Below, in pieces: positions 1 through 7,846 of a stretch of 38,216 bases of DNA. Under the pieces are notes generated by a model. The model ran no database searches and was not told the origin of the DNA. It saw nothing but the letters and a program-made list of their open reading frames with translations. The position numbers and the translations under genes are program-made. The DNA is from Actinomycetota bacterium (GTDB taxonomy: Bacteria; Actinomycetota; Acidimicrobiia; Acidimicrobiales; CADCTF01): assembly GCA_019348255.1 (NCBI GenBank), contig JAHWJU010000010.1, positions 1-38,216 of the forward strand. Direction: 5' to 3'. Each line of letters starts with the position of its first letter. Positions within the stretch are counted from its first letter, which is position 1.

Positions 1-214
1 GCAGGTTCCAGTCGAGGATCCGGCGGACGTCGTCGTGGCTCAACAGGGCGCTCACCTCGAAGGGAAGGTGATTGGCCACCCACTCCACCGCCTCGTCGGG
101 ATCGAACACCGGCCGGGGCGGCTGCGCATCGAGCCGCCTCGCCTCCCTGCCCACCACCACCGCGGCTACGGCGAAGGCGAGAGCGAGGCCCACCAGGATG
201 TAGACGATGATCAT
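1..214 (-). CDS. Conserved actinobacterial membrane-anchored hypothetical protein, 5'-end fragment
   Basis: The gene starts at an ATG (complement of 212-214) and runs off the left edge, so only about 71 N-terminal residues are visible. The first 22 residues (MIIVYILVGLALAF...) form one hydrophobic segment, probably an N-terminal membrane anchor with the rest in the cytoplasm. The soluble part contains 'PVFDPDEAVEWVANHLPFE' and 'LSHDDVRRILDWNL'. I recall this pattern from small uncharacterised proteins of Actinomycetota, but I do not know a function. A TAGGAT hexamer ends 9 bases before the ATG, and a GGGGGG run lies between them. The gene diverges from the protease gene. Reading frame and start look solid; the function is unknown. 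Confidence 0.75.
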   Translation of the reverse strand, partial: MIIVYILVGLALAFAVAAVVVGREARRLDAQPPRPVFDPDEAVEWVANHLPFEVSALLSHDDVRRILDWNL

Positions 215-223
215 CTGCCCCCC

Positions 224-229
224 ATCCTA
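224..229 (-). promoter_or_regulatory. Candidate -10 element, truncated left-edge gene
   Basis: TAGGAT on the minus strand, ending 9 bases before the ATG at 214. It belongs to the TAnnnT class found 7-10 bases ahead of many starts in this window. No convincing -35 is visible. Confidence 0.5.
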
Positions 230-365
230 GGAACCGCCCGAACGGCGTCCTCGCGGGGCGGTCGGCCGGAACCGGCAGGGCCCCAGGGGGCCAGCCCCCG
301 AACGTTGGCCGCGTGTTGGGCCGGCGTCGATACACGGGCGGGGCCCATCGGGCGACGTCTTGGTC

Positions 366-1319
366 ATGCTCAACAACCCCACCCGCCGCCTCCGCCAGGG
401 CCTGCTCGGCCTGCTCATCGTCTCGGTGGCCGCCACCGCCAACGCCACCGCGGCCCCGGCCGACACCACCACCACCGCCACCGCGGCCGCCGCCACCACC
501 ACCGCCGAGGGCGAGCGCACCGAGGTGGCCGAGGCCCGCCGCAAGGCACGGCCCCGGCTGTCCAAGGGCCCCCGTCGGGTGGCCAAGCCCCGCCCCCGCA
601 AGGTCTGCACCGGCAAGGGCCGGGCCCGGCGCTGCACCACCGTGACCCCCGCCCCCGCCCCCGCCCCGGCGCCCGAGCCCACGGCGACGCCGGCGCCCGC
701 CCCGGTGGCGTCGTCCTCCGCCCCCGCCGGGCCCAGCGGCGGCGACCCCGGCGCCTTCGCCTTTTTTTTCCCCAACGAGGGCCGCCCCGGGCGGTTCAAC
801 CCCTGTGAGGTCGTGCGCTACCGGGTCAACGCCCACCGGGCCCCGGCCGGGGGCGAGGCCGACCTGGCCGAGGCCCTGTCACGGGTCAGCGCCGCCACCG
901 GGCTGACGTTCGCCTACGAGGGCCGCACCGACGAGATGCCCCAGTCCTCGGGCGGCCGCTACACCGGCTCCACCACCATCGTGGCCTGGGCCAACCCGGG
1001 CGAGTCCAACCTGTTGCGCGCCGGCGCGGCCGGCGTGGGCGGGGCCTCGGCGGTCATCAGCGCCGACGGCGCCATCCGCATCACCAGGGGCTTCGTGGTC
1101 CTGGACGCCACCCAGCCCACCTCGGCCGGCTTCGGGGGCGGCTTCAGCCAGGGCGCCCTGTTGCTGCACGAGCTGGGCCACATGGTGGGCCTCCAGCACG
1201 TGGGCGACCCCGCCCAGATCATGTACCCCACCCTCACCTCGGGCGCCCCCGGCGACTGGGGCAACGGCGACCGCAACGGCCTGGCCGCCGTCGGCGCCGG
1301 CAACGGCTGCCTGGCCTGA
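366..1319 (+). CDS. Secreted matrixin-like zinc metalloprotease
   Basis: A 317-residue protein. An N-terminal signal peptide (MLNNPTRRLRQGLLGLLIV...ATA, about residues 1-28) is followed by a low-complexity Ala/Thr/Pro/Lys region to about residue 130, then a C-terminal metalloprotease domain. The zinc site is HELGHMVGLQH (His268, Glu269, His272, His278), the HExxHxxGxxH signature of metzincins. A Met-turn-like 'IMYP' follows at Met286. Two cysteines (in 'NPCEVV' and 'NGCLA') bracket the domain and could form a disulfide. The basic patch KARPRLSKGPRRVAKPRPRK in the linker may bind cell-wall polymers; that is inference. ATG 366 is preferred to the in-frame TTG 360. A run of eight T at 762-769 lies in the coding sequence. 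The substrate is unknown. Confidence 0.85.
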   Translation: MLNNPTRRLRQGLLGLLIVSVAATANATAAPADTTTTATAAAATTTAEGERTEVAEARRKARPRLSKGPRRVAKPRPRKVCTGKGRARRCTTVTPAPAPAPAPEPTATPAPAPVASSSAPAGPSGGDPGAFAFFFPNEGRPGRFNPCEVVRYRVNAHRAPAGGEADLAEALSRVSAATGLTFAYEGRTDEMPQSSGGRYTGSTTIVAWANPGESNLLRAGAAGVGGASAVISADGAIRITRGFVVLDATQPTSAGFGGGFSQGALLLHELGHMVGLQHVGDPAQIMYPTLTSGAPGDWGNGDRNGLAAVGAGNGCLA

Positions 1320-1350
1320 GCATCCAGGCTGAACAGGCGGGGTGCCAGGC

Positions 1351-1587
1351 CTACAGGTGCACCACCGGGCAGGTCAGGGTGCGGGTGATGCCGTCGATCA
1401 ACTGCACCCTGCTCACCACCATCTTGCCCAGCTCGTCCACTGATCCGGCCTCGGCTCTGACGATGACGTCATAGGGGCCGGTCACGTCCTCGGCCGACAC
1501 CACACCCTCGATACGCCCCACCTCTTCGGCCACCTGGGCCGCTTTTCCCACCTCGGTCTGGATGAGGACGTATGCGGTCACGGCCAC
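1351..1587 (-). CDS. Stand-alone Lrp/AsnC effector (RAM) domain protein
   Basis: A 78-residue protein (VAVTAYVLIQTEVG...TCPVVHL) that matches only the C-terminal ligand-binding RAM domain of Lrp/AsnC regulators. It has the beta-alpha-beta-beta-alpha-beta layout and the 'VTGPYDVIVRAEA' segment, with no helix-turn-helix. Such stand-alone domains bind amino acids or related ligands as oligomers and may act as co-regulators. The GTG start at 1587 is preceded by AGGAGG (1597-1602) at a 9-base spacing, the clearest Shine-Dalgarno in this part of the window. It lies just downstream of pckG on the same strand, 65 bases away, and has its own candidate -10 (TACGAT, 1622-1627) inside that gap. A longer in-frame reading extends through pckG antiphase and is not real. 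Confidence 0.85.
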   Translation of the reverse strand: MAVTAYVLIQTEVGKAAQVAEEVGRIEGVVSAEDVTGPYDVIVRAEAGSVDELGKMVVSRVQLIDGITRTLTCPVVHL

Positions 1588-1596
1588 GGATGAGAT

Positions 1597-1602
1597 CCTC
1601 CT
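1597..1602 (-). promoter_or_regulatory. Shine-Dalgarno AGGAGG for the RAM-domain gene
   Basis: A perfect AGGAGG on the minus strand, 9 bases before GTG 1587. It decides the start of this short gene. Confidence 0.8.
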
Positions 1603-1621
1603 GCATGTGGGCGGCAGGGGC

Positions 1622-1627
1622 ATCGTA
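1622..1627 (-). promoter_or_regulatory. Candidate -10 element, RAM-domain gene
   Basis: TACGAT on the minus strand, ending 34 bases before the GTG at 1587. With the Shine-Dalgarno in between, this predicts a leadered transcript of roughly 25-28 bases. It lies in the short gap after pckG. Confidence 0.4.
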
Positions 1628-1652
1628 GTGAGGCAAGCCCGGAAGGGGGACC

Positions 1653-3455
1653 TCAGGCGGTGAGCCGCTTCTCCAGGTCGGCCAACTCGTCCCAGAGGGC
1701 CCTCGGCATCCTGGGACCGAGACCGCGGTAGTGCTCCTCGATAGAACCCAACTCGGCGATCCAGTCGTCGGTGTCCACCTGGAGCATCCGCTGCCAGTCG
1801 GAATCGGATATCTCCAGCCCCTCCGTGGGCAGCGCCGAGCGGGAGGGCACCAGGCCGATGGGTGTCTCCGTCGCCTCGCTCTCGCCGTTGCAGCGCCGGA
1901 ACACCCACTCGAGCACCCGGCTGTTCTCCCCGAAGCCGGGCCAGATGTACCTCTCGCCGGAGGGGTCCCTCAAGAACCAGTTGACATAGAAGATCTTGGG
2001 CAGCTTGGCGGCGTCGGAGCTCGCTCCCACTTCGAGCCAGTGGGCGAGGTAGTCGGCCATGTTGTAACCGCAGAAGGGCAGCATGGCGAACGGGTCGCGC
2101 CTGAGCTTGCCCACCGCGCCGGCGGCGGCGGCTGTCGTCTCCGACGCCATGATGGAGCCCAGGAAGACCCCGTGGGGCCACGAGTACGACTCGGTGATCA
2201 ACGGAACCACCGACGAGCGGCGCCCTCCCAAGAGGATGGCCGAGATCGGCACGCCTGCGGGGTCTTGCCACTCGGGCGCGACGGCCGGGTTCTGCGCCGC
2301 GGGGACGGTGAACCGGGCGTTGGGATGGGCGGCCCGGCTCTCGGAGCCCGGGTACCAGTCGTTGCCCTTCCAGTCGATCAGGTGGGCAGGCGGCTCCGGG
2401 GTCATGCCCTCCCACCAGATGTCGCCGTCGTCGGTGAGTGCGCAATTGGTGAAGATGCAGTTGGCCTCGACGGTGAGCATGGCGTGGGGGTTCGTCTTCA
2501 TGGAAGTACCGGGGGCGACGCCGAAGAAGCCAGCTTCGGGATTGATGGCCCACAGCCGGCCGTCCCGACCTCGCTTCATCCAACAGATGTCGTCCCCGAT
2601 CGTCTCGACCAACCAGTCGGGGCTGCTGGGTACGAGCATGGCCAGGTTGGTCTTGCCGCAGGCGGAGGGAAAGGCACCGGTGATGTACTTGGTCTCACCG
2701 GCGGGAGAGGTGAGCTTGAGTATCAACATGTGCTCCGCCAGCCAGCCGTCGTCGCGGGCCATCACCGAGGCAATTCGCAACGCGAAGCACTTCTTGCCCA
2801 ACAGGGCGTTGCCGCCGTACCCCGAGCCGTACGACCAGATCTCCCTCGTCTCCGGGAAGTGGACGATGTACTTGTTCTCGGCGTCGCAGGGCCAGGCAAC
2901 ATCGGCCTGGCCCGGGGCCAGCGGGTGGCCCACTGAGTGAAGGCAGGGGACGAAGGTGCCGTCGTCGCCCAGTACCTCGAGTGCCGCGGTCCCCATCCGG
3001 GTCATGATCCGCATGTTCACCACCACGTAGGCCGAATCCGTCAGCTCCACCCCGATGTGGCTCTTGTCGGACCCGATGGGCCCCATGGAGAAGGGGACCA
3101 CGTACATCGTGCGGCCCCTCATCGAGCCCCGGAACAACTCGGACAGGACCCGCTTCATCTCGGCAGGATCGCGCCAGTTGTTGGTGGGGCCGGCGTCGGC
3201 TTCGTCGCGAGAGCAGATGAAGGTGCGGTCCTCCACCCGCGCCACGTCACCGGGGTCGGAGCGGCCGAGGTAGCTGTTGGGGCGCTTGGCGTCGGACAGC
3301 CGGGTGAAGGTGCCGTTGTCGACCAGGTGCTGGCAGAGCCGGTCGTACTCCTCGGCCGAACCGTCGCACCACTCGATGTCGTCGGGCTGGGTCAGCAGAG
3401 CGACTTCCCGCACCCAGTCGAGCAGCTTCTGGTTGGTGGTAGGAGCGGGTTGCAT
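1653..3455 (-). CDS. pckG: Phosphoenolpyruvate carboxykinase (GTP)
   Basis: A 600-residue cytoplasmic enzyme that interconverts oxaloacetate plus GTP with phosphoenolpyruvate, CO2 and GDP, at the entry to gluconeogenesis and anaplerosis. The length is typical of the GTP-dependent family. Diagnostic segments include the P-loop [13 protein letters not shown] (Lys about 268, preceded by the family's reactive Cys), '[17 protein letters not shown]', '[16 protein letters not shown]'-like residues, and the C-terminal nucleotide-site segment '[13 protein letters not shown]'. ATG 3455 is chosen because a TAGCAT hexamer ends 7 bases upstream and the protein N-terminus ([15 protein letters not shown]) then fits the family. 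The open frame continues upstream, but that part is unlike PEPCK. Transcription is probably leaderless (inference). Confidence 0.97.
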   Translation of the reverse strand: MQPAPTTNQKLLDWVREVALLTQPDDIEWCDGSAEEYDRLCQHLVDNGTFTRLSDAKRPNSYLGRSDPGDVARVEDRTFICSRDEADAGPTNNWRDPAEMKRVLSELFRGSMRGRTMYVVPFSMGPIGSDKSHIGVELTDSAYVVVNMRIMTRMGTAALEVLGDDGTFVPCLHSVGHPLAPGQADVAWPCDAENKYIVHFPETREIWSYGSGYGGNALLGKKCFALRIASVMARDDGWLAEHMLILKLTSPAGETKYITGAFPSACGKTNLAMLVPSSPDWLVETIGDDICWMKRGRDGRLWAINPEAGFFGVAPGTSMKTNPHAMLTVEANCIFTNCALTDDGDIWWEGMTPEPPAHLIDWKGNDWYPGSESRAAHPNARFTVPAAQNPAVAPEWQDPAGVPISAILLGGRRSSVVPLITESYSWPHGVFLGSIMASETTAAAAGAVGKLRRDPFAMLPFCGYNMADYLAHWLEVGASSDAAKLPKIFYVNWFLRDPSGERYIWPGFGENSRVLEWVFRRCNGESEATETPIGLVPSRSALPTEGLEISDSDWQRMLQVDTDDWIAELGSIEEHYRGLGPRMPRALWDELADLEKRLTA

Positions 3456-3462
3456 CCAGTCG

Positions 3463-3468
3463 ATGCTA
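3463..3468 (-). promoter_or_regulatory. Candidate -10 element, pckG (leaderless layout)
   Basis: TAGCAT on the minus strand, ending 7 bases before the pckG ATG. There is no Shine-Dalgarno in the 7 intervening bases. Confidence 0.55.
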
Positions 3469-3507
3469 GGTGACCGCCCCTGCCAAGTTTCCCCGCCCGG
3501 CGGACTG

Positions 3508-3747
3508 CTAAGGCGCCGCTTGGGGAGGCTCGGTGGGCGTCCCCATGTCGACCTCGGACCCCAACCGCAGCCGGGTGGCGCGGTTCTGGGAGTCGAGCTC
3601 GAAGACCACCCGCTGGCCCTGGCGGAGCATCCGGAAGATGGAGCCGGCCAACGCATCGGCTGCCAGGTCGTACTCCGCTCGATCGGTGTCGGCGACGAGG
3701 GTGCCTTCGCGGGTGCCCGGGTCATAGGACTTGATGACTCCCTGCAT
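3508..3747 (-). CDS. Small cold-shock-fold (OB) protein
   Basis: A 79-residue protein beginning [18 protein letters not shown]. The order of strands ('[18 protein letters not shown]', 'EYDLAADAL', '[14 protein letters not shown]', '[10 protein letters not shown]') resembles a cold-shock domain: the start corresponds to the G-x-V/I-K-x-Y/F strand and the end to the V-x-F strand. The aromatic RNP1 motif (KGFGFI) is not conserved, so nucleic-acid binding may be altered or lost. The last 12 residues are a disordered tail. It is divergent from thiL, with starts 20 bases apart, and a TAGGTT hexamer ends 8 bases before its ATG. It lies 52 bases upstream of pckG. Family assignment is by pattern; role unknown. 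Confidence 0.75.
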   Translation of the reverse strand: MQGVIKSYDPGTREGTLVADTDRAEYDLAADALAGSIFRMLRQGQRVVFELDSQNRATRLRLGSEVDMGTPTEPPQAAP

Positions 3748-3755
3748 GGCCAGCG

Positions 3756-3761
3756 AACCTA
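3756..3761 (-). promoter_or_regulatory. Candidate -10 element, cold-shock-fold gene (leaderless layout)
   Basis: TAGGTT on the minus strand, ending 8 bases before the ATG at 3747. It lies inside the 20-base divergent spacer with thiL. Confidence 0.5.
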
Positions 3762-3767
3762 CTGCCT

Positions 3768-4667
3768 GTGCAGGAGTTCGAGGCGATCCAGCGGATCCGC
3801 CGGTCGCTGCCTCCGCCTCCGCCGACCGAGGTGTGGATCGGCGACGACACGGCCGTGCTGTCCGGGATGAGCGGGGAGACCCTTCTGGCCGCGGATCTCG
3901 TGGTGGCCGGCGTGCACGCCGATCTCGCGCTGGTCGGACTGGACGATGTCGGCTGGAAGGCGGTGGCCGTCAACGTGAGCGACGTCGCCGCCATGGGTGG
4001 AACGCCGCGCTACCTGGTGGTGTCGGTGGCCGGACCCCGGGGTACCGACCTCGACCTCCTCTATGCGGGGATCTCCTCGGCTGCCGCCACCTACGGCTGC
4101 TCGGTGGTGGGAGGCGACCTCTCGTCGGCACCGATCCTGGTGGTGGCGGTGACGGTGGTGGGCGACGGCGGGGACGGAGGGCGGCCGCCGGTGTTGCGCT
4201 CCGGAGCCTCCGCCGGCGACACCGTCTTCGTGACCGGTCCCCTCGGCGGGTCGGCCGCCGGCCTGCGCCTCCTGCGCAGTGGCGCGGACGAGGGCCCGCT
4301 GGTACAGGCCCACCGCCGGCCACAGGCCCGGGTGGCCGAGGGGCGCGCGGCGCGGGACGCGGGGGCGACCGCCATGATCGATGTGTCCGACGGCTTCGGC
4401 GCCGACCTCGGCCACCTGCTCGACAGCTCGGCTGTCGGCGCCGAGATCGACGAGGACGCCCTCCCGGTGGTCGAAGGCGCGACGCGGGAGGAGGCGTGGG
4501 CGGGCGGCGAGGACTACGAGCTGGTGTTCACCGCTCCGGGACCAGCCGACAGGGTGATCTCGGCCTTCGCCGGCAGACGCCTGCGCACCCCCGTGGCCGT
4601 GGGCAGCATCACCGCCGACGTGTTGCACCGCCCCCGAGCGAACGGTTGGCAGCACTCGTGGTCATGA
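3768..4667 (+). CDS. thiL: Thiamine-monophosphate kinase
   Basis: A 299-residue kinase that phosphorylates thiamine monophosphate with ATP to give thiamine diphosphate, the last step of cofactor synthesis. Family motifs appear in order: 'IGDDTAVL' near residue 25, '[11 protein letters not shown]', '[16 protein letters not shown]', 'GGDLSSAP', '[12 protein letters not shown]' and '[11 protein letters not shown]'. The conserved acidic residues that bind Mg-ATP are all present. The GTG start at 3768 gives the expected N-terminus ([10 protein letters not shown]). The stop overlaps the thiD start as ATGA, so the two are probably translationally coupled. No TPP riboswitch fits in the 20-base upstream gap. 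In other actinobacteria thiL also lies upstream of rpmB and recG, which supports the call. Confidence 0.95.
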   Translation: MQEFEAIQRIRRSLPPPPPTEVWIGDDTAVLSGMSGETLLAADLVVAGVHADLALVGLDDVGWKAVAVNVSDVAAMGGTPRYLVVSVAGPRGTDLDLLYAGISSAAATYGCSVVGGDLSSAPILVVAVTVVGDGGDGGRPPVLRSGASAGDTVFVTGPLGGSAAGLRLLRSGADEGPLVQAHRRPQARVAEGRAARDAGATAMIDVSDGFGADLGHLLDSSAVGAEIDEDALPVVEGATREEAWAGGEDYELVFTAPGPADRVISAFAGRRLRTPVAVGSITADVLHRPRANGWQHSWS

Positions 4668-5470
4668 GCCCCAGGCGACCGGTGGCGCTGACGATCGCCG
4701 GCTCCGACTCCGGTGGTGGTGCAGGTGTCGCCGCCGACCTGAAGACGTTCGAGGCCCATGGTGTGTGGGGGACCATGGCGGTGGTGGCCGTGACCGCGCA
4801 GAACACCCTCGGCGTCCATGCCTTCGCCACGCTCCCCCCGGAGCTGGTGCGACAGCAGATCCTGGCCGTGGCCGGCGACATCGGAGTGGACTCGGCCAAG
4901 ACAGGAATGCTGGCGGGGGCCGAACTGGTGTCCGTTGTGGCCGCGGCGGTGGCCGACGCCGGCATCCGCCGGCTCGTGGTCGACCCGGTGTTCGTGTCGA
5001 AGCACGGCGACACTCTGCTGGCCGACGATGCCGTCGAGGCACTGTGGCGGGAGCTGCTCCCGCTGGCGACGGTGGTCACCCCCAACCTCCCAGAGGCGGA
5101 GCGCCTCGTCGGCGGCCCGATCGACGGCCGGGAGGCGATGGCCGAAGCGGCCGCCGCCCTGGTGGCCGCAGGAGCCCAGGTGGCGCTGGTGAAGGGTGGC
5201 CACCTCGAAGGGGCCGAGTCCCCCGACTGCGTGCTGGCGGCGGGGGGGGAGCCGCAGTGGCTCGAGGGGGCGCGGATCCCCGGCCGCCACACCCACGGCA
5301 CCGGCTGCGTGCTGGCGGCCGCCATCACCGCGGAGCTGGCCCGGGGGATGGATCCCGTCGATGCCTGCGTGGCCGCCAAGCGGTTCGTGGAGCGGGCCAT
5401 CGCTGCCGGCGTGCCGCTGGGTGCCGGCGTCGGGCCCGTCGACCCCGGTTGGGCCCGAGTCACGCCCTGA
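4664..5470 (+). CDS. thiD: Hydroxymethylpyrimidine / phosphomethylpyrimidine kinase
   Basis: A 268-residue ribokinase-fold enzyme that phosphorylates HMP and HMP-phosphate to HMP diphosphate, the pyrimidine half of thiamine. Visible motifs are the substrate segment [15 protein letters not shown] (about residues 14-28), 'VTAQNTLGV', 'AKTGML', '[14 protein letters not shown]', '[11 protein letters not shown]', and the C-terminal anion-hole and catalytic-base segment '[13 protein letters not shown]'. It starts at ATG 4664, which overlaps the thiL stop by four bases. The pairing thiL-thiD indicates thiamine diphosphate synthesis or salvage, but thiC, thiE and thiG are not in this window. Length is normal. 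There is no C-terminal ThiE or TenA fusion. Confidence 0.96.
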   Translation: MSPRRPVALTIAGSDSGGGAGVAADLKTFEAHGVWGTMAVVAVTAQNTLGVHAFATLPPELVRQQILAVAGDIGVDSAKTGMLAGAELVSVVAAAVADAGIRRLVVDPVFVSKHGDTLLADDAVEALWRELLPLATVVTPNLPEAERLVGGPIDGREAMAEAAAALVAAGAQVALVKGGHLEGAESPDCVLAAGGEPQWLEGARIPGRHTHGTGCVLAAAITAELARGMDPVDACVAAKRFVERAIAAGVPLGAGVGPVDPGWARVTP

Positions 5471-5503
5471 GCGCGCCGGGGCCTCTTGGGCCGCCGTGAG
5501 GGG

Positions 5504-5509
5504 TACCGT
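5504..5509 (+). promoter_or_regulatory. Candidate -10 element, liv operon
   Basis: TACCGT, ending 32 bases before the ATG at 5542, in the 71-base gap after thiD. It predicts a short leadered transcript for the transporter operon. It is flanked by GGGG and CCCC, which could form a small hairpin. Confidence 0.4.
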
Positions 5510-5541
5510 TCCCCTGCTCCCAGGTGCAGGGACTCGAAAGA

Positions 5542-6954
5542 ATGCCCATCCGATCACGTCCTGTCTCCACCATCGTCGTCATCCTGGTGTGCCTCCTGGC
5601 CGCCGCCTGTGGCGCCCGCTTCCCGAGAGAGACGGCGGTGGGCGCCGGCTCCACTGCGGCCCCGGCCGCCGCACCGGCCGAGAGCGACCCGGGGGTCGCC
5701 GTTCCCGGGGAGCCCGCTCCCGGCGCTGCGCCCTCCGCACCGGCCGCCGGCGGGGCGACCACCACCGCGCCGCGCACCGCGGCCCCGGCCCCCACGGCGG
5801 GCGGCGGCGGAGTGCCTGCCGGGGCCGCGCCTCGTGCCGCCGAGAGCGACCCCGGGCCCGCGCCCGGTGTCTCGGCCACCAGCGTCAAGATCGGCTACCT
5901 GCTGCCCATCACCGGCGCCGCACCTGTGCCGGCGAGCTTCGACAAGGGCGCCCGCGTCTACTGGAACTACGTCCGCGACCAGTTGGGCGGCATCCCGGTG
6001 GGTGGCCAGAAGCGCAATGTCGAAATCGTCATCGAAGACACCCAGTCCGACGCCAACGTGGGAAAGGACAAGGCCCGCAAGCTCATCGAGCAGGACAAGG
6101 TCTTTCTCATCGTGGTACTAGACCGGCTCGAGAACCAGCAGGCCATCGGCGCCTTCCTCGATGCCCGCAAGTTCCCCAACATCGCCATCCAGGCCCCGGC
6201 GGGGCTCGACAAGAGCCAGGAGTGGACCTTCGGGGTCACCATCGACCATGGCGTGCAGGGAGTGCTGATAGCCGACTACCTGGTCAAGGTGCACAAGGCG
6301 TCGAAGCTGGCGGTGGTCCACGAGAACACGCCGGTGCTCACGCCCGGAGTCACCGCCTTCACCCGTCAGGTCGAGAAGCTGGGGGCCCAGGTCGTCTACT
6401 CCAAGTCCATCGACGGCCAGAACAACGACTTTTCGAGCGAGGCTCTGCAACTGGCCGGTTCGGGGGCCACCGCCACCTGGCTGTACATGGCCCCGACCCC
6501 GGCGGCCAAGCTGGCCAACCAGGCCGACGCCGCCGGCCACCACCCGGTCTGGTTCGCCAACGCCATCTCCTGGAACTTCGACCTCATCTTCACGGTGGGG
6601 CGCAAGGCGCTGGCCGGGGCCAGAGCCTTCAGTCCCTGGCCGCCCCTGTCGGATCCCCGCACGAGCACCTACCAGCAGGAGTACCGGCGGCAGAACCCCG
6701 CCGACATCCCCGACGACCTCGGGATCGTCGGTTGGGGCGTGGGCGAGATCGTGGGCGGCGGGCTCCAGGCGGTCCAGGGCCCGTTGGGCCAGAACTCCTT
6801 CCGGCTGGCCATGCAGAACCTGCAACTCAGGCCGACCCTGTGGAACCCCCTGTCGTTCGGCCCCGGGGTGCGCCAGGGTGGCAACTCGGTCGCCATCTAC
6901 CGCGAGAGCGACGGAAGGTGGACTCTCGAGCGAGACTTCACCAGCTCGATCTGA
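5542..6954 (+). CDS. Branched-chain amino-acid type ABC transporter, substrate-binding lipoprotein
   Basis: A 470-residue exported lipoprotein. [19 protein letters not shown] is the signal and 'LLAAACG' the lipobox, so the mature N-terminal Cys is acylated. An Ala/Pro/Thr-rich tether of about 85 residues follows. The Peripla_BP_6 fold starts at '[11 protein letters not shown]' and includes '[19 protein letters not shown]' and '[16 protein letters not shown]'. Proteins of this family bind branched-chain amino acids, amides, urea or aromatic acids, so the ligand cannot be read from sequence. ATG 5542 is preferred because the signal peptide follows directly; GTG 5524 would add six residues. It heads a four-gene transporter unit, and the LivH stop-to-start gap is 7 bases. 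Confidence 0.9.
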   Translation: MPIRSRPVSTIVVILVCLLAAACGARFPRETAVGAGSTAAPAAAPAESDPGVAVPGEPAPGAAPSAPAAGGATTTAPRTAAPAPTAGGGGVPAGAAPRAAESDPGPAPGVSATSVKIGYLLPITGAAPVPASFDKGARVYWNYVRDQLGGIPVGGQKRNVEIVIEDTQSDANVGKDKARKLIEQDKVFLIVVLDRLENQQAIGAFLDARKFPNIAIQAPAGLDKSQEWTFGVTIDHGVQGVLIADYLVKVHKASKLAVVHENTPVLTPGVTAFTRQVEKLGAQVVYSKSIDGQNNDFSSEALQLAGSGATATWLYMAPTPAAKLANQADAAGHHPVWFANAISWNFDLIFTVGRKALAGARAFSPWPPLSDPRTSTYQQEYRRQNPADIPDDLGIVGWGVGEIVGGGLQAVQGPLGQNSFRLAMQNLQLRPTLWNPLSFGPGVRQGGNSVAIYRESDGRWTLERDFTSSI

Positions 6955-6961
6955 GCCGGAA

Positions 6962-7846
6962 TTGATCGCACAAATCATCACCGGCCTGTCTTCGGGGGCG
7001 GCTTATGCCCTGGTGGCCATCGGTGTCGTACTGGTCTACAAGTGCACGCGGGCGCTGTCGATCGCCCAGGGCGAGATCGGCGCCTTCGGGTTCCTCGTCG
7101 GCCTGCGGTGGGCCGACGGCGGTGTGCCCGGCTTCGGCTGGCACCTCCCCCGCTTCGGCACGCTGGTCGTGGCCGTGGTCGTTGCCGCCCTGATCGGTCT
7201 GGTGGTGGAGCGGTTGGTCATGCGCCCGCTCGTCCAGCGGCCCCCCCTCGACGGCCTCATCGCCACCCTGGGGGTGGCCCTGGTGCTGGCGCTGGCCGAG
7301 TTGCAGATCTTCGGCACCGCCCAGCAGAACGCACCGCCGGCGGTGGGGGAGTGGAGGCTGCGGGTGCTGGGGGCGACCCTGGTCTCGTCCCGCGTCGTTG
7401 CCGTCGTCGTCGCCGCCGCGGTTGCCGCTGCGCTGTATGTCTTCTTCAGCCGCACCAAGTTCGGCCTGGCGGTACTCGCCACCACCAGCGATCCCACCGT
7501 CGCCCGGGTGCTCGGCGTCCCCGTGAACCAGGTGTACCGCTTCGCATGGGTGGCCAGCGGAGCCCTGGCCGGCGTGGCCGCCGCCCTGCTCGGCCCCGCG
7601 TTCGGAGGGATCGCCCCCTTCGACCTCACGCGGTTCACCTTGCGGGCGCTGGCCGGCGCCGTCATCGGCGGCCTCGACTCGATCTGGGGAGCGATCGCCG
7701 GCAGCCTGATCATCGGGGTCGTCGAGGCCGTCGTCGGCAGCCAGGTCGCAGCCGGGGGCGCCGACACCGTCGCCGTGCTGGCGCTGGTGCTGGTGACCCT
7801 GCTCCTGCGGCCCCGGGGCCTGTTCGGTGCCACCGCCGCCGCCTGA
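6962..7846 (+). CDS. livH: Branched-chain amino-acid type ABC transporter permease (LivH family)
   Basis: A 294-residue polytopic membrane protein with about eight hydrophobic segments. The N-terminus 'IAQIITGLSSGAAYALVAIG' and the coupling region 'ATTSDPTVARVLGVPVNQVYRFAWV' (the family's EAA-like loop, normally 'A...N...A...GI....V....F') identify LivH. The C-terminal 'GALAGVAAALLGP' and 'LAGAVIGGLDSIWGAIAGSLIIG' are also family hallmarks. TTG 6962 is the best start: it lies 7 bases after the lipoprotein stop, just behind a GCCGGA, and gives the usual N-terminus. The only upstream in-frame ATG would lie deep inside the previous gene. The 3' end overlaps the next gene by 20 bases. Confidence 0.92.
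   Translation: MIAQIITGLSSGAAYALVAIGVVLVYKCTRALSIAQGEIGAFGFLVGLRWADGGVPGFGWHLPRFGTLVVAVVVAALIGLVVERLVMRPLVQRPPLDGLIATLGVALVLALAELQIFGTAQQNAPPAVGEWRLRVLGATLVSSRVVAVVVAAAVAAALYVFFSRTKFGLAVLATTSDPTVARVLGVPVNQVYRFAWVASGALAGVAAALLGPAFGGIAPFDLTRFTLRALAGAVIGGLDSIWGAIAGSLIIGVVEAVVGSQVAAGGADTVAVLALVLVTLLLRPRGLFGATAAA

Noticed and set aside
35-808. 257-residue plus-strand open frame over the left edge and the start of the protease gene
   Set aside because: It is His/Pro/Arg-rich with no domain, and it runs antisense to the left-edge gene and out of frame with the protease. It is a GC-composition artefact.
1309-1350. Inverted repeat GCCTGGC/GCCAGGC between the protease and RAM-domain genes as a terminator
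   Set aside because: Only seven base pairs with a 28-base loop, and the left arm lies in the last codons of the protease gene.
1731-2936. Long open frames opposite pckG
   Set aside because: pckG is certain on the other strand; the antisense products show no family features.
3748-3767. TPP riboswitch ahead of thiL
   Set aside because: The gap is only 20 bases, too short for a THI element.
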